Assembly (NCBI RefSeq): GCF_040939455.1
Contig: NC_134126.1
Coordinates: 1,980,375-2,044,374, forward strand
Direction of reading: 5' to 3'
Source: Microcebus murinus
Lineage: Eukaryota; Chordata; Mammalia; Primates; Cheirogaleidae
Length of the DNA stretch: 64,000 bases
Part shown: piece after piece, positions 14,565 through 24,072 of the stretch
Layout of the letters: each line of letters starts with the position of its first letter
How positions within the stretch are numbered: position 1 is the first letter of the stretch
Made by a program: the position numbers and the translations under genes
The notes under the pieces: generated by a model
The model's database searches: none
Told to the model about the DNA's origin: nothing
Seen by the model: the letters and a program-made list of their open reading frames with translations, nothing else

Positions 14565-15144
14565 GCTAACTCTAACCCTAACCCTGGCTCTAACCTTATT
14601 GTAAACCGACCACTGACCCTGACCCTGTCTTTGACATTGACCCTGACCCTGACCCTAACGCTAACCATGACCCTGACCCTGACCTTGACCATAACCATGA
14701 CCGTGACCCTGACCTTGACGCTGCCCCTGACCTTGACCCTAACCCTAAACCTAACCCTAGCTATGCATTTAACCGTTACACTAACCTTAACCATAACCCT
14801 AACAGTAACCCTACCTTAACCCTAACTCTAACCTTACTCTAACCCGAACACTGACCCTGACCCAGGCTTTCACCTTTACCCTGACCGAGACCCAAACACT
14901 AACCATGACCCTGACACTGACCCTGACCTAACCATGACCCTGACCCAGAATTTGACGCTGACCCTGACATTGACCCTGACGCTATCCCTAACCCTAACCT
15001 TAGCTCTGCATTAAACTTTACCCTATCTTAACCATAACTCTAACCGTAACCCTACCCTAACTCTATCCCTAACCCAAACCTTACTCTAACCCGAACACTG
15101 ACCCTGACCCAGGCTTTCACCTTGACCCTGACGGAGACCCAAAC

Positions 15145-15150
15145 TCTAAC
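15145..15150. repeat. Left 6-bp target-site duplication of the LTR (TCTAAC)
   Basis: TCTAAC directly precedes the TG that opens the LTR. The same six bases directly follow its terminal CA at 15480-15485. A 6-bp duplication is the usual length for class II (ERVK-like) retroviral integration. Confidence 0.9.
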
Positions 15151-15351
15151 TGTGGGGCGCGGTGTCAACGCCATTTACAAGTTGGCGCCTGTTTCCGGCT
15201 TTGCCTAGAGCAGCTAACAAGTTCAGCGCACGCGCAATTGTCCGTTGCCCTGTGGCGCGAGCATGCAAACGAAGGGTCCTGCTATGGACTAATGCTTTGG
15301 TGGCTCGACAGCTGAGCGGCCTATCCCAGCTTAGGGGTTGTGCTTCTGGGG

Positions 15352-15357
15352 TATATA
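15352..15357 (+). promoter_or_regulatory. TATA box of the LTR
   Basis: TATATA inside GGGGTATATAGCAGC, about 200 bp from the LTR start and 64 bp before the ATTAAA signal. Position and context suit a U3 core promoter. Activity is unknown. Confidence 0.6.
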
Positions 15358-15415
15358 GCAGCATGCGCGCAGCCGGGCTGGGTCTTCCGCATCATGTAAG
15401 TCTAAAGGGAATCCC

Positions 15416-15421
15416 ATTAAA
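15416..15421 (+). promoter_or_regulatory. Polyadenylation signal of the LTR (ATTAAA)
   Basis: ATTAAA, the commonest variant of AATAAA, lies 58 bp before the LTR end, as expected for the R region of a short LTR. Confidence 0.55.
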
Positions 15422-15479
15422 GCACAGTCAGAAGAACTCCGGTTGCCGCGTCTTCCTTGCAGGCGAGGCGGGCGCGACA

Positions 15480-15485
15480 TCTAAC
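15480..15485. repeat. Right 6-bp target-site duplication of the LTR (TCTAAC)
   Basis: Exact copy of 15145-15150. The satellite resumes immediately afterwards with CATAACCCAGACCC. Confidence 0.9.
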
Positions 15486-18400
15486 CATAACCCAGACCCT
15501 GACTTTGACGGTACACATGACACTGACCCTGACCTTGACGCTGACCCTGACATTGACCGTGACCCTAAACCTAACTCTAATCCTAACCCTAGCTCTGCAT
15601 TGAACACTTACCCTAACCTTAACCATAAACCTAACATTAACCCTACCCTAACCCTAACGTTACTCAAACACAAAACAGACCCTTTCCCTTGCTTTGACCT
15701 TGAGTCTTACCCAGACTCTAACGCTAACCATGACCCTGACCCTGACCTTGACCGTAACCATGACCCTTACCCTGACCTTAAAGCTGACCCTGACCTTGAC
15801 CCTGACGTCAAACCTAACCCTAACCCTAACTCTAACCCTAACCGTAGCTCTGCATTGAACCCTTACACTTACCTTAACAATTCCGCTAACCGAAACCCTA
15901 CCCTAACCATTACTCTAACATTACTCTAACCCGAACACTGACCCTGAACCTGGTTTGACCTTGACCCTGACCCTGACTTTGAATGTAACCATGACCCCGA
16001 CCCTTACCTTGACCCTGATCATAACGCTAACCCTAAGTCTAACCCTAACCCAAGCTCTACATTCAACCCTTACCCTAACCAAACCAGAACCCTAACAGTA
16101 ACACTACCCTAACCATAACCCTAACCCTAACCTTACTTTAACCCGAACACTGACCCTGACCCTGTCGTTGACCTTGACCCTGACACAGACCCTAATGCTA
16201 ACCATGACCCTGACCATGACCTTGAATGTAACCATGACACTGACCATTACCTTGACGCTGACCCTGACCGTAAACCTAACCCTAACCCAAACATTAACCT
16301 TAACCCTTGGTATGTATTTAACACTTACACTAACCTTAACCATAACCCTAACCGTACCACTAGCATAACCATAACTCTAACCTTAATCTAACCCAAACAC
16401 TGACCCTGACCCAGGTTTTGCGCTTGACCCTGATCCAGACCCTAAAGCTAACCATGACCCTGATCCTGACTTTGACCTTAACCATGACTCTGACCCTGAC
16501 CTTGAAGCTGACACTGACCTTGACCGTGACCCTATCCCTAACCCTAACTCTACCCCTAACCTTAGCTCTGCATTTAACCCTTACCGTAACCTTAACCATA
16601 ACCCTAACCGTAACCCTACCCTAACCCTTACCTTAACTCTAACCTTACTCTAACCCGAACACTGACCCTAACCCAGGCTTTGACCATGACCCTGACCCTG
16701 ACCCGAACGCTAACCAAAACCGTCACCCTGACCTTGACCATACCCATGACTCCTACCCTGACCTTGACGCTGACACTGACCTTGACCGTGACCCTATCCC
16801 TAACTCTAACCCTAACCCTAGCTCTGCATTGAACCCTTACCCTAACCTTAACCATAACCCTAACAGTAACCCTACCCTATCCCTAACGTTACTCAAACCC
16901 AAACACAGACGTTGACCCTTCCTTTGACCTTGAGTCTTACCCAGACACTAACGCTAACCAATACCCTGATCCTGACCTTGCCCGTAACCATGACCCTTAC
17001 ACTGAATTTGAAGCTGACCCAGACCTTGACCCTGACCCCAAACCTAAGCCTAACCCTAACTCTGACCCTAACCCTAGCTCTGCATTGAACCCTTACCCTA
17101 ACCTTAACCATAACCCTAACCCTAACCCTACCCTAACCCTAACTGTAACCTTATTCTAACCCGAACACTGACCCTGACCTTGCCTTTGACCTTGAGCCTG
17201 AACCTGACCCTAACGCTAACCATGACCCTGACCCGGAACTTGACCATAACCATGATGCTGACCCTGACCTTGACCCTGACCCTAACCCTAAACCTAACTC
17301 TAAACCTAACCCTAGCTCTGCATTTAACCGTTACGCTAACCTTAACCATAACCCTAACCATAACCCTACCCTAACCCTAACTATAACCTTACTCTAACCC
17401 GAACACTGACCCTGACCCAGACTTTCAACTTGACCCTGACCGAGACCCAAACGCTAACCATGATTCTGACACTGACACTGACCGTAACCATGACCCTGAC
17501 CCTAAATTTGTCACTGACCCTGACCTTGACCCTGACCCTAAACCTAACCCTAACTATAACCCTAACCCTAGCTCTGCATTTAACCTTTACCCTATCTTAA
17601 CCATAACCCTAACCGTAACCCTACCCTAACTCGATCCCTAACCATAACAGTACTCTAACCCGAACACTGACGCTGACCCTGCCTTTGACCTTGACTCTGA
17701 CCCAGAACCTAACGCTAATTTTGACCCTGATCATGACCTTGAACGTAACCATGACCCTGACACTGAAATTGAGGCTGACCCTGACCTTGACCCGGACCCT
17801 AAACCTAACCCTAACCCTAACTGTAACCCTAACCCTAGCTCTGCATTTAACACTTACCCTAACATTAACCATAACCCTAACCGTATCCCTACCCTAACCC
17901 TAACCCTAACCCAAACTCGAACCTTACTCTAACCAGACCACTGACCCTGACCCTGTCTTTGACCTTGACCCTGACCCAGACCTAACGCTAACCATGACCC
18001 TGACCATGAACTTGAATGTAACCATGACACTGACCATGACCTTGACGCTGACCCTGACCCTAAAACTAACCCTAACCCTAACTGTAACCTTAACCCTAGG
18101 TCTGCATTTAACCCTTACTCTAACCATATCCATAACCCTAACTGTAACCCTACCCTAACCCTAACTGCAACCTTACTGTAACCGGAACACTGACCCTGAG
18201 CTTGCGTATGACCTTGACCATGACCCTGACCTTCACGCTAACCATGACCGTGATCCTGACCTTGACCGTTACCATGACCCTGACGCTGACCTTGACGCTG
18301 ACCCAGACCTTGACCCTGACCGTAAACATAACCCTAACTCTAACCCTACCCTAGCTCTGCATTTAACCTTTACCCTATCTTAACCATAACTCTAACCGTA

Positions 18401-20113
18401 ACCCTACCATAACTCTATCCCTAATTCTAACCTTACAGTAACCCGAACACTGACTCGGACCTTGCCTTTGACCTTGACCCTGACCCTGACCCTAATGCTA
18501 CCATGACCGTGATCCTGACCTTGACTGTAACCATGACCCAGACCATGACCTTGACGCTGACCCTGACCTTGACCCTGAACCTAACACTAACCCTAACGCT
18601 AACCCTAACCCTAGCTCTGCATTTGACCTTTACCCTCCCTTACCCATAACCCTAACCGTAACCTACCCTAACTCGATCCCTAACCCGAACCTTACTCTAA
18701 CTCAAACACTGACCCTGACCCTGGTTTGACCTTGACTCTAACCCAGACCCTAAGGCTAACCATGACTCTGAACATGACCTTGAATGTAACCATGACCCTG
18801 ACCCTGACCTTGACGCTGACCCTAATCTTGACCCTGACCCTAAACCTAACCGTAACCCTAACTGTAACCCTAACCCTAGCTCTGCTTTTAACCCTTACCA
18901 TAAGATTAACCATAACCTTAACCATATCCCTACCCTAACCCTAAACGTAACCCTAACTCTAACCTTACTCTAAACCGAACACTGACCCTGACCCTGTCTT
19001 TGAAATTGATCCTGACACTGACCCTCACGCTATCCATGACCCTGACCCTGACCTTGACCATAACGATGACCCTGACGCTGACCTTGAAGCTGACCCTGAC
19101 CTTGACCCTGACCCTAACCCTAAACCTAACTCTAAACCTAAACCTAGCTCTGCATTTAACTGTTACGCTAACCGTAACCCTAACCCTAAAAGTAACCCTA
19201 CCCTAACCCTAACTCTAACCTTACTCTAACCCAAACACTGACCCTGACACAGGCTTTCACCTTTACTCTGACCGAGACCCAAATGCTAACCATGACCCTG
19301 ACACTTGACCCTGACCGTAACCATGACCCTGACCCTGAATTTGACGCTGATCCTGACCTTGACCTTTACCCTAACCCTAACCCTAACTCTAACCCTAACC
19401 CTAGCTCTGCATTTAACCTTTACCCGATCTTAACCATAACCCTAACCGTAACCCTACCCTAACTCGATCCCTAACCCTAACCTTACTCTCACCCGAACAC
19501 TGAACCAGACCCTGCCTTTGACCTTGACCCTGACCCTTACCCTAACGCTAACCATGACCGTGATCCTGACCTTGACCGTAACCATGACCCTGACCCAGAA
19601 ATGACGCTGACCCAGACCTTGACCCTGACCCTAACCCTAACGCTAAATCTAACCCTAACCCTAGCTCTGCATTTGACCCTTACCCTACCATAACCATAAC
19701 CCTAACCTTAACCCTACCCTAAATTGATGTCTAACCCTAACCTAACTCTAACTCGAACACTGACCCTGACCATGGTTTGACCTTGACTCTGACACAAACC
19801 CTAACGCTAACCATGACCCTGATCATGACCGTGAATGTAACCATGACCCTGACCCTGACCTTGACGCTGAACCTATTCTTGACCCTGACCCTAAACCTAA
19901 CCTTAACCCTAACTGTAACCCTAACCCTAGCTCTGCATTTAACCTTTCCCCTAACATTAACCATAACCCTAACAATATCCCTACCCTAACCCTAAACCTA
20001 ACCCTAAATCTACCCTTACTCTAAACCGACCACTGACCCTGACCCTGTCTTTGACCTTGATCATGACCCTGACCCTAACGCTAGCCATGACCCTGACCCT
20101 TACCTTGACGCTG
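15486..20113. repeat. Satellite, from the LTR to the 5S array
   Basis: About eighteen diverged monomers (starts near 15937, 16147, 16395, 16655, 16900, 17163, 17400 and so on, up to 20030). No long perfect higher-order copy seen. The last monomer is cut off within its GACCTT tract at the junction with the 5S spacer. Confidence 0.88.
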
Positions 20114-20118
20114 ACCTT
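20114..20118. other. Junction of satellite and 5S rDNA unit
   Basis: Left of the word ACCTT the sequence is satellite (GACGCTGACCTT). To the right it is 5S spacer (CGCGGGTCCAGCCGTGGAGG). The equivalent place in the array units reads CTCCACCTTGGCGGGTCCAG, for example at 23791-23810. ACCTT is present on both sides, so the join uses or creates 5 bp of shared sequence. Confidence 0.8.
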
Positions 20119-20150
20119 CGCGGGTCCAGCCGTGGAGGCGTATCTTGTGT

Positions 20151-20216
20151 GAGTGTGAGTGAGTGAGTGTGAGTGTGAGTGTGTGTGTGTGTGTTGTCTG
20201 TGTGTCTGTGTGTGTA
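20151..20216. repeat. GTGA/GT microsatellite of unit 0
   Basis: GTGAGTGAGTGAGTGTGAG grading into (GT)n, about 200 bp upstream of the 5S pseudogene. The other units keep a shorter, purer version, for example at 23827-23876. Confidence 0.8.
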
Positions 20217-20415
20217 GAGAGACAGCCCCCCACCCCGGTCCGCCCATCCCTGCCCGCCCCACCCCGCCCCGCCCGTCACCCCGGTCCCGTCCCTCGGAGC
20301 CCGACCAACCCGGCCCGCAAACTCAACAGGCCCCCAAGGGGCCTGGGGTGGGAGGAGGCGGCAGGGAAGCGCAGAGAGGCTCGGCTTCTTGAGCGGGGCA
20401 GGGGTGCCCTCCGCC

Positions 20416-20508
20416 GTCTACGGCCACACCACCGCGAACGCGCCCCATCTCGTCTGATCTCGGAAGCTAAGCAGGGTCGGGCCTGGGAATACTGGGTGCC
20501 GTAGACTT
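20416..20508 (+). pseudogene. 5S rRNA pseudogene lacking box C
   Basis: Ninety-three bases align to mammalian 5S rRNA over its full length except for one 27-nt gap covering positions 72-98. Box A (about 50-64) is intact. The intermediate element is cut at its edge. Box C (about 80-97), which TFIIIA needs, is gone, so transcription from the gene is unlikely. The gap lies between two copies of GCCTGG that flank it in the canonical gene (66-71 and 93-98), which points to deletion between direct repeats. Other changes against canonical 5S are T12C, C19G, T20C, G31C, C105T, T112C and G117A. It keeps canonical bases at 4, 37, 42 and 113, where the ten array genes do not. The downstream T-run is only 7 T (20516-20522). 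Confidence 0.95.
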
Positions 20509-20522
20509 CTTCTTCTTTTTTT

Positions 20523-20945
20523 GGCCTCTTGTTCTGTCCCCTTTCTGGGAGCGCCACGAAGGCCCGGGATGGGGGTCACCAACACCCTCAGCGCCCGCTG
20601 CGGTGCCTGGAGCCCCAGCCCGCACCCTGGTGCCTCCTCTCGTCCCGAGCCACGACACCGCCGCCACGCGGCAGCATGCGTGGCATCTGGACTGTCAGGT
20701 CTCAGACCAAAAGTCTGCTCTGTGGGAACCGACACGCTAGAGGAAACCTTGAGAGTCTAAGAGGGGAGGGAGTTGCAGAAGAAGGCCAGGATGTGATTTT
20801 GAGGGAGTATGTGACCAGAACTCCTCCCGTGGGGTTTGGGGTTCTATGGGCTACACGTAGGAATCTTTGGTGGTGGCACCTGATGATGGGGGATCCGGAG
20901 TCACATCCAGACATGCTCCACAGGCCTCCTTTTACTTTTCTCTTC
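20523..20945. other. 3' flank of the 5S pseudogene
   Basis: Unique-looking spacer shared with all array units, with no gene seen. It contains the hairpin-capable CAGACCAAAAGTCTG word near 20703. The site of the 21-bp palindrome of the other units is degenerate here (GGGATGGGGGTCACCAACAC). Confidence 0.7.
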
Positions 20946-20960
20946 GGATTCATTATTTTT
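20946..20960. other. Empty Alu target site
   Basis: Reads GGATTCATTATTTTT once, followed by AAAAAGG. In every array unit this 15-mer flanks the Alu on both sides (left copy with G for A at position 7). On the Alu-sense strand the cut falls at TTTTT/AAAAA, which fits the L1 endonuclease preference TT/AAAA. This is therefore the pre-insertion allele. Confidence 0.93.
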
Positions 20961-21553
20961 AAAAAGGGTCTCTTATCTCTATTAGTGCATTTTCTTTTCT
21001 CTCTGTTTTCAAGCAGATGATGGGAGTCCAAGTATTAAGGTGACATGTGTTGCCCGTGCCCCCCTCCCCCCTGTGTTCTTATTCATTTACCTCTCATGTT
21101 GTTCCAGCGTATTGTGGGGGTACCAATGTTAAGGTCGGGTACATCGCCCTCTCCCCGCCTCCCCCCTCGGGTCAGAGCTTCAAGTGCGCCCATCCCCCAG
21201 TGGGTGCGCACCCACCCCATTCCTAATGGAAGTGTATGTCCATCCCCTCCCCACGCCCGCCCGACACCCACCCGATGAAGGTGATTCCTCTGTGTCCACT
21301 TAGGTGTCCATCGGTTCGTACCCATTTGCTGGTGATCGCGAACACGAGGTGCTCGTGTCTCCATTCTTGGGATACTTGGCTTACTGGAACGGGTTCCAGC
21401 TCTGGCCAGGAGAACCACGAGAGGTGCCCTCTCACCGCTGCTCCTCATAGCCGAATAGCACTCCGTGGTGTCCACGCGCCACATTTTATTTACGCACTCG
21501 TGGGTGGATGGGCACTCGGGTCGCTTCCAAGTCTTTGCGATTGTGACTTGTGC
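20961..21553 (-). mobile_element. L1 3' fragment, 5'-truncated (unit 0 copy)
   Basis: Antisense remnant covering the last codons of ORF2 and the 3' UTR. Read on the minus strand, the frame near 21545-21440 shows TIAKTW, CVNKMW and TECYSAMRSSG, matching the conserved L1 ORF2 C-terminus (TIAKTWNQPKC...KKMWHIYTMEYY in human L1). The following residues (LELEPVPVSQVSQEW) lie in another frame, so it is frameshifted. The NKMW here is closer to the L1 consensus than NEMW in the array units. Present in all units, so the insertion is older than the Alu. Confidence 0.87.
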
Positions 21554-21579
21554 CCTGACTCTAACCCTAACCCTTACCC
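21554..21579. repeat. 26-bp scrap of telomere-like satellite in unit 0
   Basis: CCTGACTCTAACCCTAACCC and six further bases (TTACCC) sit exactly at the truncated 5' end of the L1. The same hexamer mix is found in the left-hand satellite, for example near 1878-1900. Confidence 0.75.
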
Positions 21580-23501
21580 AGCCAGTCTCCTCCACGGCCC
21601 CTGCCTGACTGACTCCTTCCCGCCCGGCCTGTCACCTGTCACGGTCCTCTGCCCCTGCCTGACACGCTCCTCCCCGCCCGGCCTGTCACCTCGGCCCATG
21701 CCTGACACGCTCCTCCCCGCCCGGGCTGTCACCGTCCTCGGCCCCTGCCTGACGGGGCTCCTCCGTCGCCTGGGCCTTCCAAGGGCTTGGTGTGGACGCT
21801 GGTTCCAGGACGCCCTCCCAGGAAGCCGGTAGCAGGGCGGCCGCGGCGTCTCCCGCAACCCAACCGTCCGACGGCCGGCCGGCCGGCCGCCCGTCCCTAA
21901 GTGGCCTGCGGGGGACATGCTCCCGCTGTGCCGTGGGGGCCCAGCCTGGTGTCTTCTCTGAGGCCCCGCGGCTGCCGCTCCCCGCAAGGGGAGAGCCGCG
22001 GAGGTGGGGACCGCCTCCTCATGGGGACGTACACCCAGCTCTCCACGTCGGATTCCGGGGCTCTCTGTCCTGCCAGAAGGCCCAGCTGGCCTGCGGGTCC
22101 TTAGAGTGGCAAAAACATCCGAAAACTGAGATTGAGGGTCTGGTGGGTGTCTGCACTTTTGTGCTGGGCACCCCAGGGAGGCCCGGGGGCTGGCTGGACA
22201 ACGCGGTCTGCTGGGCTGGGGGGGGGGTTTGGAGGAGCAACTGATGCCCTTTGCACTTTGGGTAGCAAGTGTCTGAGGTGTCTCTGGGCCCTGCGCCATG
22301 TGGGGGCGGGGGCGGGGGCGGGGTGGGAGGAGGAGGAGGAGGAGGAGGACGAGGAGGAGGAGGAGGCGGGAAGGGCTGTGGCCTGCAGTCGTGTTCCCCG
22401 GGGTGGCACGGCATGTGGCTTCTTCCACAGGCTGCTTGGCCTGGGCTCCCTGCACCTGGGCCTTTGGAGGACTGGCCCTGTGCTTGCCAACACTTCCTGC
22501 AGGGACCCAGAGCTGGGAGGTTGCATCTCTCAGCCCTGGGTCGGGCAGAGCCCCAGCGGGCCATGCCCACAAGCTCTCTCAGCACGGGTCCCCCAGAAGG
22601 CTCCTTTGGGACCAGGATTCTCTTGTGGGTGACTCTTTAAGGTCTGGCCCCTGGATGGAGGGGCACCAGGAGTAGAGGAGCAGGAAGGGGAAGGGGGTGG
22701 CCATGCCAGGGGACACTTTCAGGCCAAGTCCCAGCTTCAGTCTGATCCTCCTAGGAACCCCGGGGTGTACATCACACCTCCTGGTTGCCCCGCTCTGAGA
22801 CAAGGAGCCGGGCTTCGCATTCCCACAGCAGCCAGTCGTGGGCTGAGGACACCTGGGGCGTTGGGAACTCCCTGGCTTCTCCTTGGATTAACATCTGGAG
22901 CTGCTTGGGAATCGTGCCACCACACACACCCGAGTGCAGGTGTCTTCTGCACAGACTGCGGGCCTCGCTCTTCTGAATGCCGCTAGCTCGCCACCCACCC
23001 ACGGGTGACCCTGGTCAGGGTACTTTCTCTCAGGGGCAGACTCTGATCCGGGCGGGCTACCGGTGTCTCTGTTTGCTCCTTTCTTTCTTCCATTTCGGGA
23101 AAGGCTTCCTTACTGGGTGTGGAAATCTCCAATGCCTTTCCTCGCCTATTCTGTCAGCTTTCAAATTCTCTTTCAGTTGCCACCCTCACAGATGGATTAG
23201 GAAACTCTTTCCGGTGCACTCATTAGTGAAATGACCTCAATGACGCTGGAATCCAATATCTAGTCGCCGATTTTTAGCGAGTCCACACGCCAGGGTGGTT
23301 GGGGTCCAATGCAGCCCCTGCCAGGCCCAGGCCCCTTGGACTGGGCCACAGGAGGACACAGAGGAGCGTCCCGGCCCCCACGGTAGCGTTGCCGGCAGTT
23401 CTCCAAGGGCTTGGGGGTTTTCCAGAGGGAGGAGATGGAGGGGACTGATTTCTTCAGCGCCCCACAAACCACGCCACCCCACCCCACCCATGGGACACAT
23501 C

Positions 23502-23552
<51 letters not shown>

Positions 23553-23826
23553 GCCCCATACACTCGCTCCCCTCCCCCGTGCGCTGTGCCCCAGCCCTGG
23601 CCCGGGGGAATAGGCGGCCGCCCGGCCACAGGGCGCGGGGCGCAGCTGAAAGGGGTTGTGGGGAGGGCGGCCCCTGGCTGGGGTCAAAGGGCGAGCGCCC
23701 CGCCCGCCCGCCCGTGCGCAGTCAGCGCGCTGGGGGTGGGGGCGGGGAGGTGAAGGAGGCCAGGCGAGGAGAGGAGGGGGGCTGGAAGGTCTCCACCTTG
23801 GCGGGTCCAGCCGTGGAGGCGCATCT

Positions 23827-23876
23827 TGTGTGAGTGTGAGTGAGTGAGTGAGTGTGAGTGTGAGTGTGTGTGTATA
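23827..23876. repeat. GTGA/GT microsatellite upstream of 5S gene 1
   Basis: TTGTGTGAGTGTGAGTGAGT grading into GTGTGTGTATAGAG, about 200 bp before the gene. Units 2 and 3 are preceded by a version six bases shorter and by GCGTCTTG instead of GCATCTTG, at about 27882 and 31942. Confidence 0.8.
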
Positions 23877-24039
23877 GAGAGACAGCCCCCAACCCCGGCC
23901 CGCCGCTCCCTGCCCGCCCCGCCTGTCACCCCCGCCCGCCGGACCCGGCCGGCGAACTCAACAGGCCCGGCCCGGCGCGGGTCAGCGCCGGCGCGGGGCC
24001 TGGGGCGGGAGGAGGCGGCGGGGAAGCGCAGAGAGGCTC

Positions 24040-24051
24040 GGCTTCTTGAGC
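24040..24051 (+). promoter_or_regulatory. D-box-like upstream element of the 5S gene
   Basis: GGCTTCTTGAGC lies at -33 to -22 from the first base of the gene. Position and wording resemble the D box of mammalian 5S genes (remembered as GGCTCTTGGGGC). It is identical at the same place in all ten units and before the pseudogene. Confidence 0.55.
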
Positions 24052-24072
24052 GGGGCAGGGGCGCCCTCCGGC

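Larger units (their letters stand above)
11978..15144. repeat. Satellite, diverged monomers left of the LTR
   Basis: About twelve monomers without an obvious 2,327-bp partner. One monomer-sized stretch is duplicated: 12424-12680 reappears at 14308-14564, offset 1,884 bp, including the unusual words CTTATCCCTACCCTAACC and CATGACTCCTACCC. No other feature seen. Confidence 0.82.
15151..15479 (+). mobile_element. Solo LTR, class II (ERVK/IAP-like) endogenous retrovirus
   Basis: A 329-bp block of unique, CpG-bearing DNA interrupts the satellite. It starts TGTGGGG and ends GCGACA, so it has TG...CA ends, inside a perfect 6-bp direct repeat. Internal order fits an LTR: a 5' part with ACAAG and TTGGCGCC resembling the start of rodent IAP LTRs as I remember them, a TATATA box at 15352-15357, an ATTAAA polyadenylation signal at 15416-15421 and a T/C/G-rich U5-like tail. 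No internal retroviral sequence, primer binding site or coding frame follows, so LTR-LTR recombination has removed the provirus. Intact ends and duplication point to a fairly young insertion, later than the surrounding satellite. The class is inferred from the duplication length and remembered resemblance, not from a search. Confidence 0.85.
1..20113. repeat. Telomere-derived degenerate satellite block
   Basis: The whole stretch, apart from one LTR, is hexamer-like DNA. Runs of CCCTAA variants alternate with runs of CCCTGA, CCTTGA and CCATGA variants. Landmarks recur about every 255-260 bp. A phrase like GAACACTGACCCTGACCC opens each monomer (near 513, 771, 1031, 1286, 1508, 1759), then come GACCTT/GACCCT tracts, then CTAACCC tracts, then a box reading GCTCTGCATTTAACCCTTAC, then CTTACTCTAACC. 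By spacing this is roughly 79 monomers. Pure CCCTAA runs are short (about 3-5 repeats), so this is not a functional telomere. The open frames of alternating Thr-Leu or Val-Arg residues are by-products of the hexamers. Subtelomeric or heterochromatic location is inferred from the composition. Confidence 0.93.
20119..23799 (+). repeat. Boundary 5S rDNA unit (unit 0), diverged and Alu-free
   Basis: A 3,681-bp unit collinear with the 4.06-kb units to its right. It lacks the Alu, has a damaged 5S gene, four rather than three copies of the C-rich minisatellite, a shorter GA run (48 bp), and scattered substitutions throughout. Part of the GC-rich promoter-upstream region, GGCCCGGCCCGGCGCGGGTC in the other units, is replaced here by a shorter CCCCCAAGGGG stretch near 20330. 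It looks like an edge repeat left out of array homogenisation. Confidence 0.9.
21580..24072. other. GC-rich spacer from unit 0 L1 to first intact 5S gene
   Basis: No gene. In order: a C-rich minisatellite with about four copies of a 45-bp motif built on CCTGCCTGACACGCTCCTCC (21591-21766), CCGG repeats near 21872-21890, a G9 run near 22218, a quadruplex-prone G5C repeat followed by (GGA)n near 22302-22370, a unique stretch, a (GA)n run at 23504-23551, and the GC-rich 5S upstream region. The long open frames here (poly-Pro, poly-Glu, Arg-Glu and Leu-Ser runs) are translations of these simple repeats. Confidence 0.8.

Noticed and set aside
15162..15929. A 255-codon + strand frame crossing the LTR
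   Set aside because: It begins in the LTR U3 region, crosses the LTR end and target duplication, and finishes in satellite. It is chance continuity, and no retroviral protein similarity is visible.
24..20000. Dozens of 60-140-codon open frames of alternating Thr-Leu (+ strand) or Val-Arg/Val-Lys (- strand) residues
   Set aside because: They are automatic translations of CCCTGA/CCCTAA hexamers, recur with the satellite period and have no start context or non-repeat composition.
1..20113. CRISPR array or prokaryotic tandem repeat
   Set aside because: Repeats are hexamer-based without equal-length spacers, and the window has Alu, L1 and 5S rRNA of primate type.
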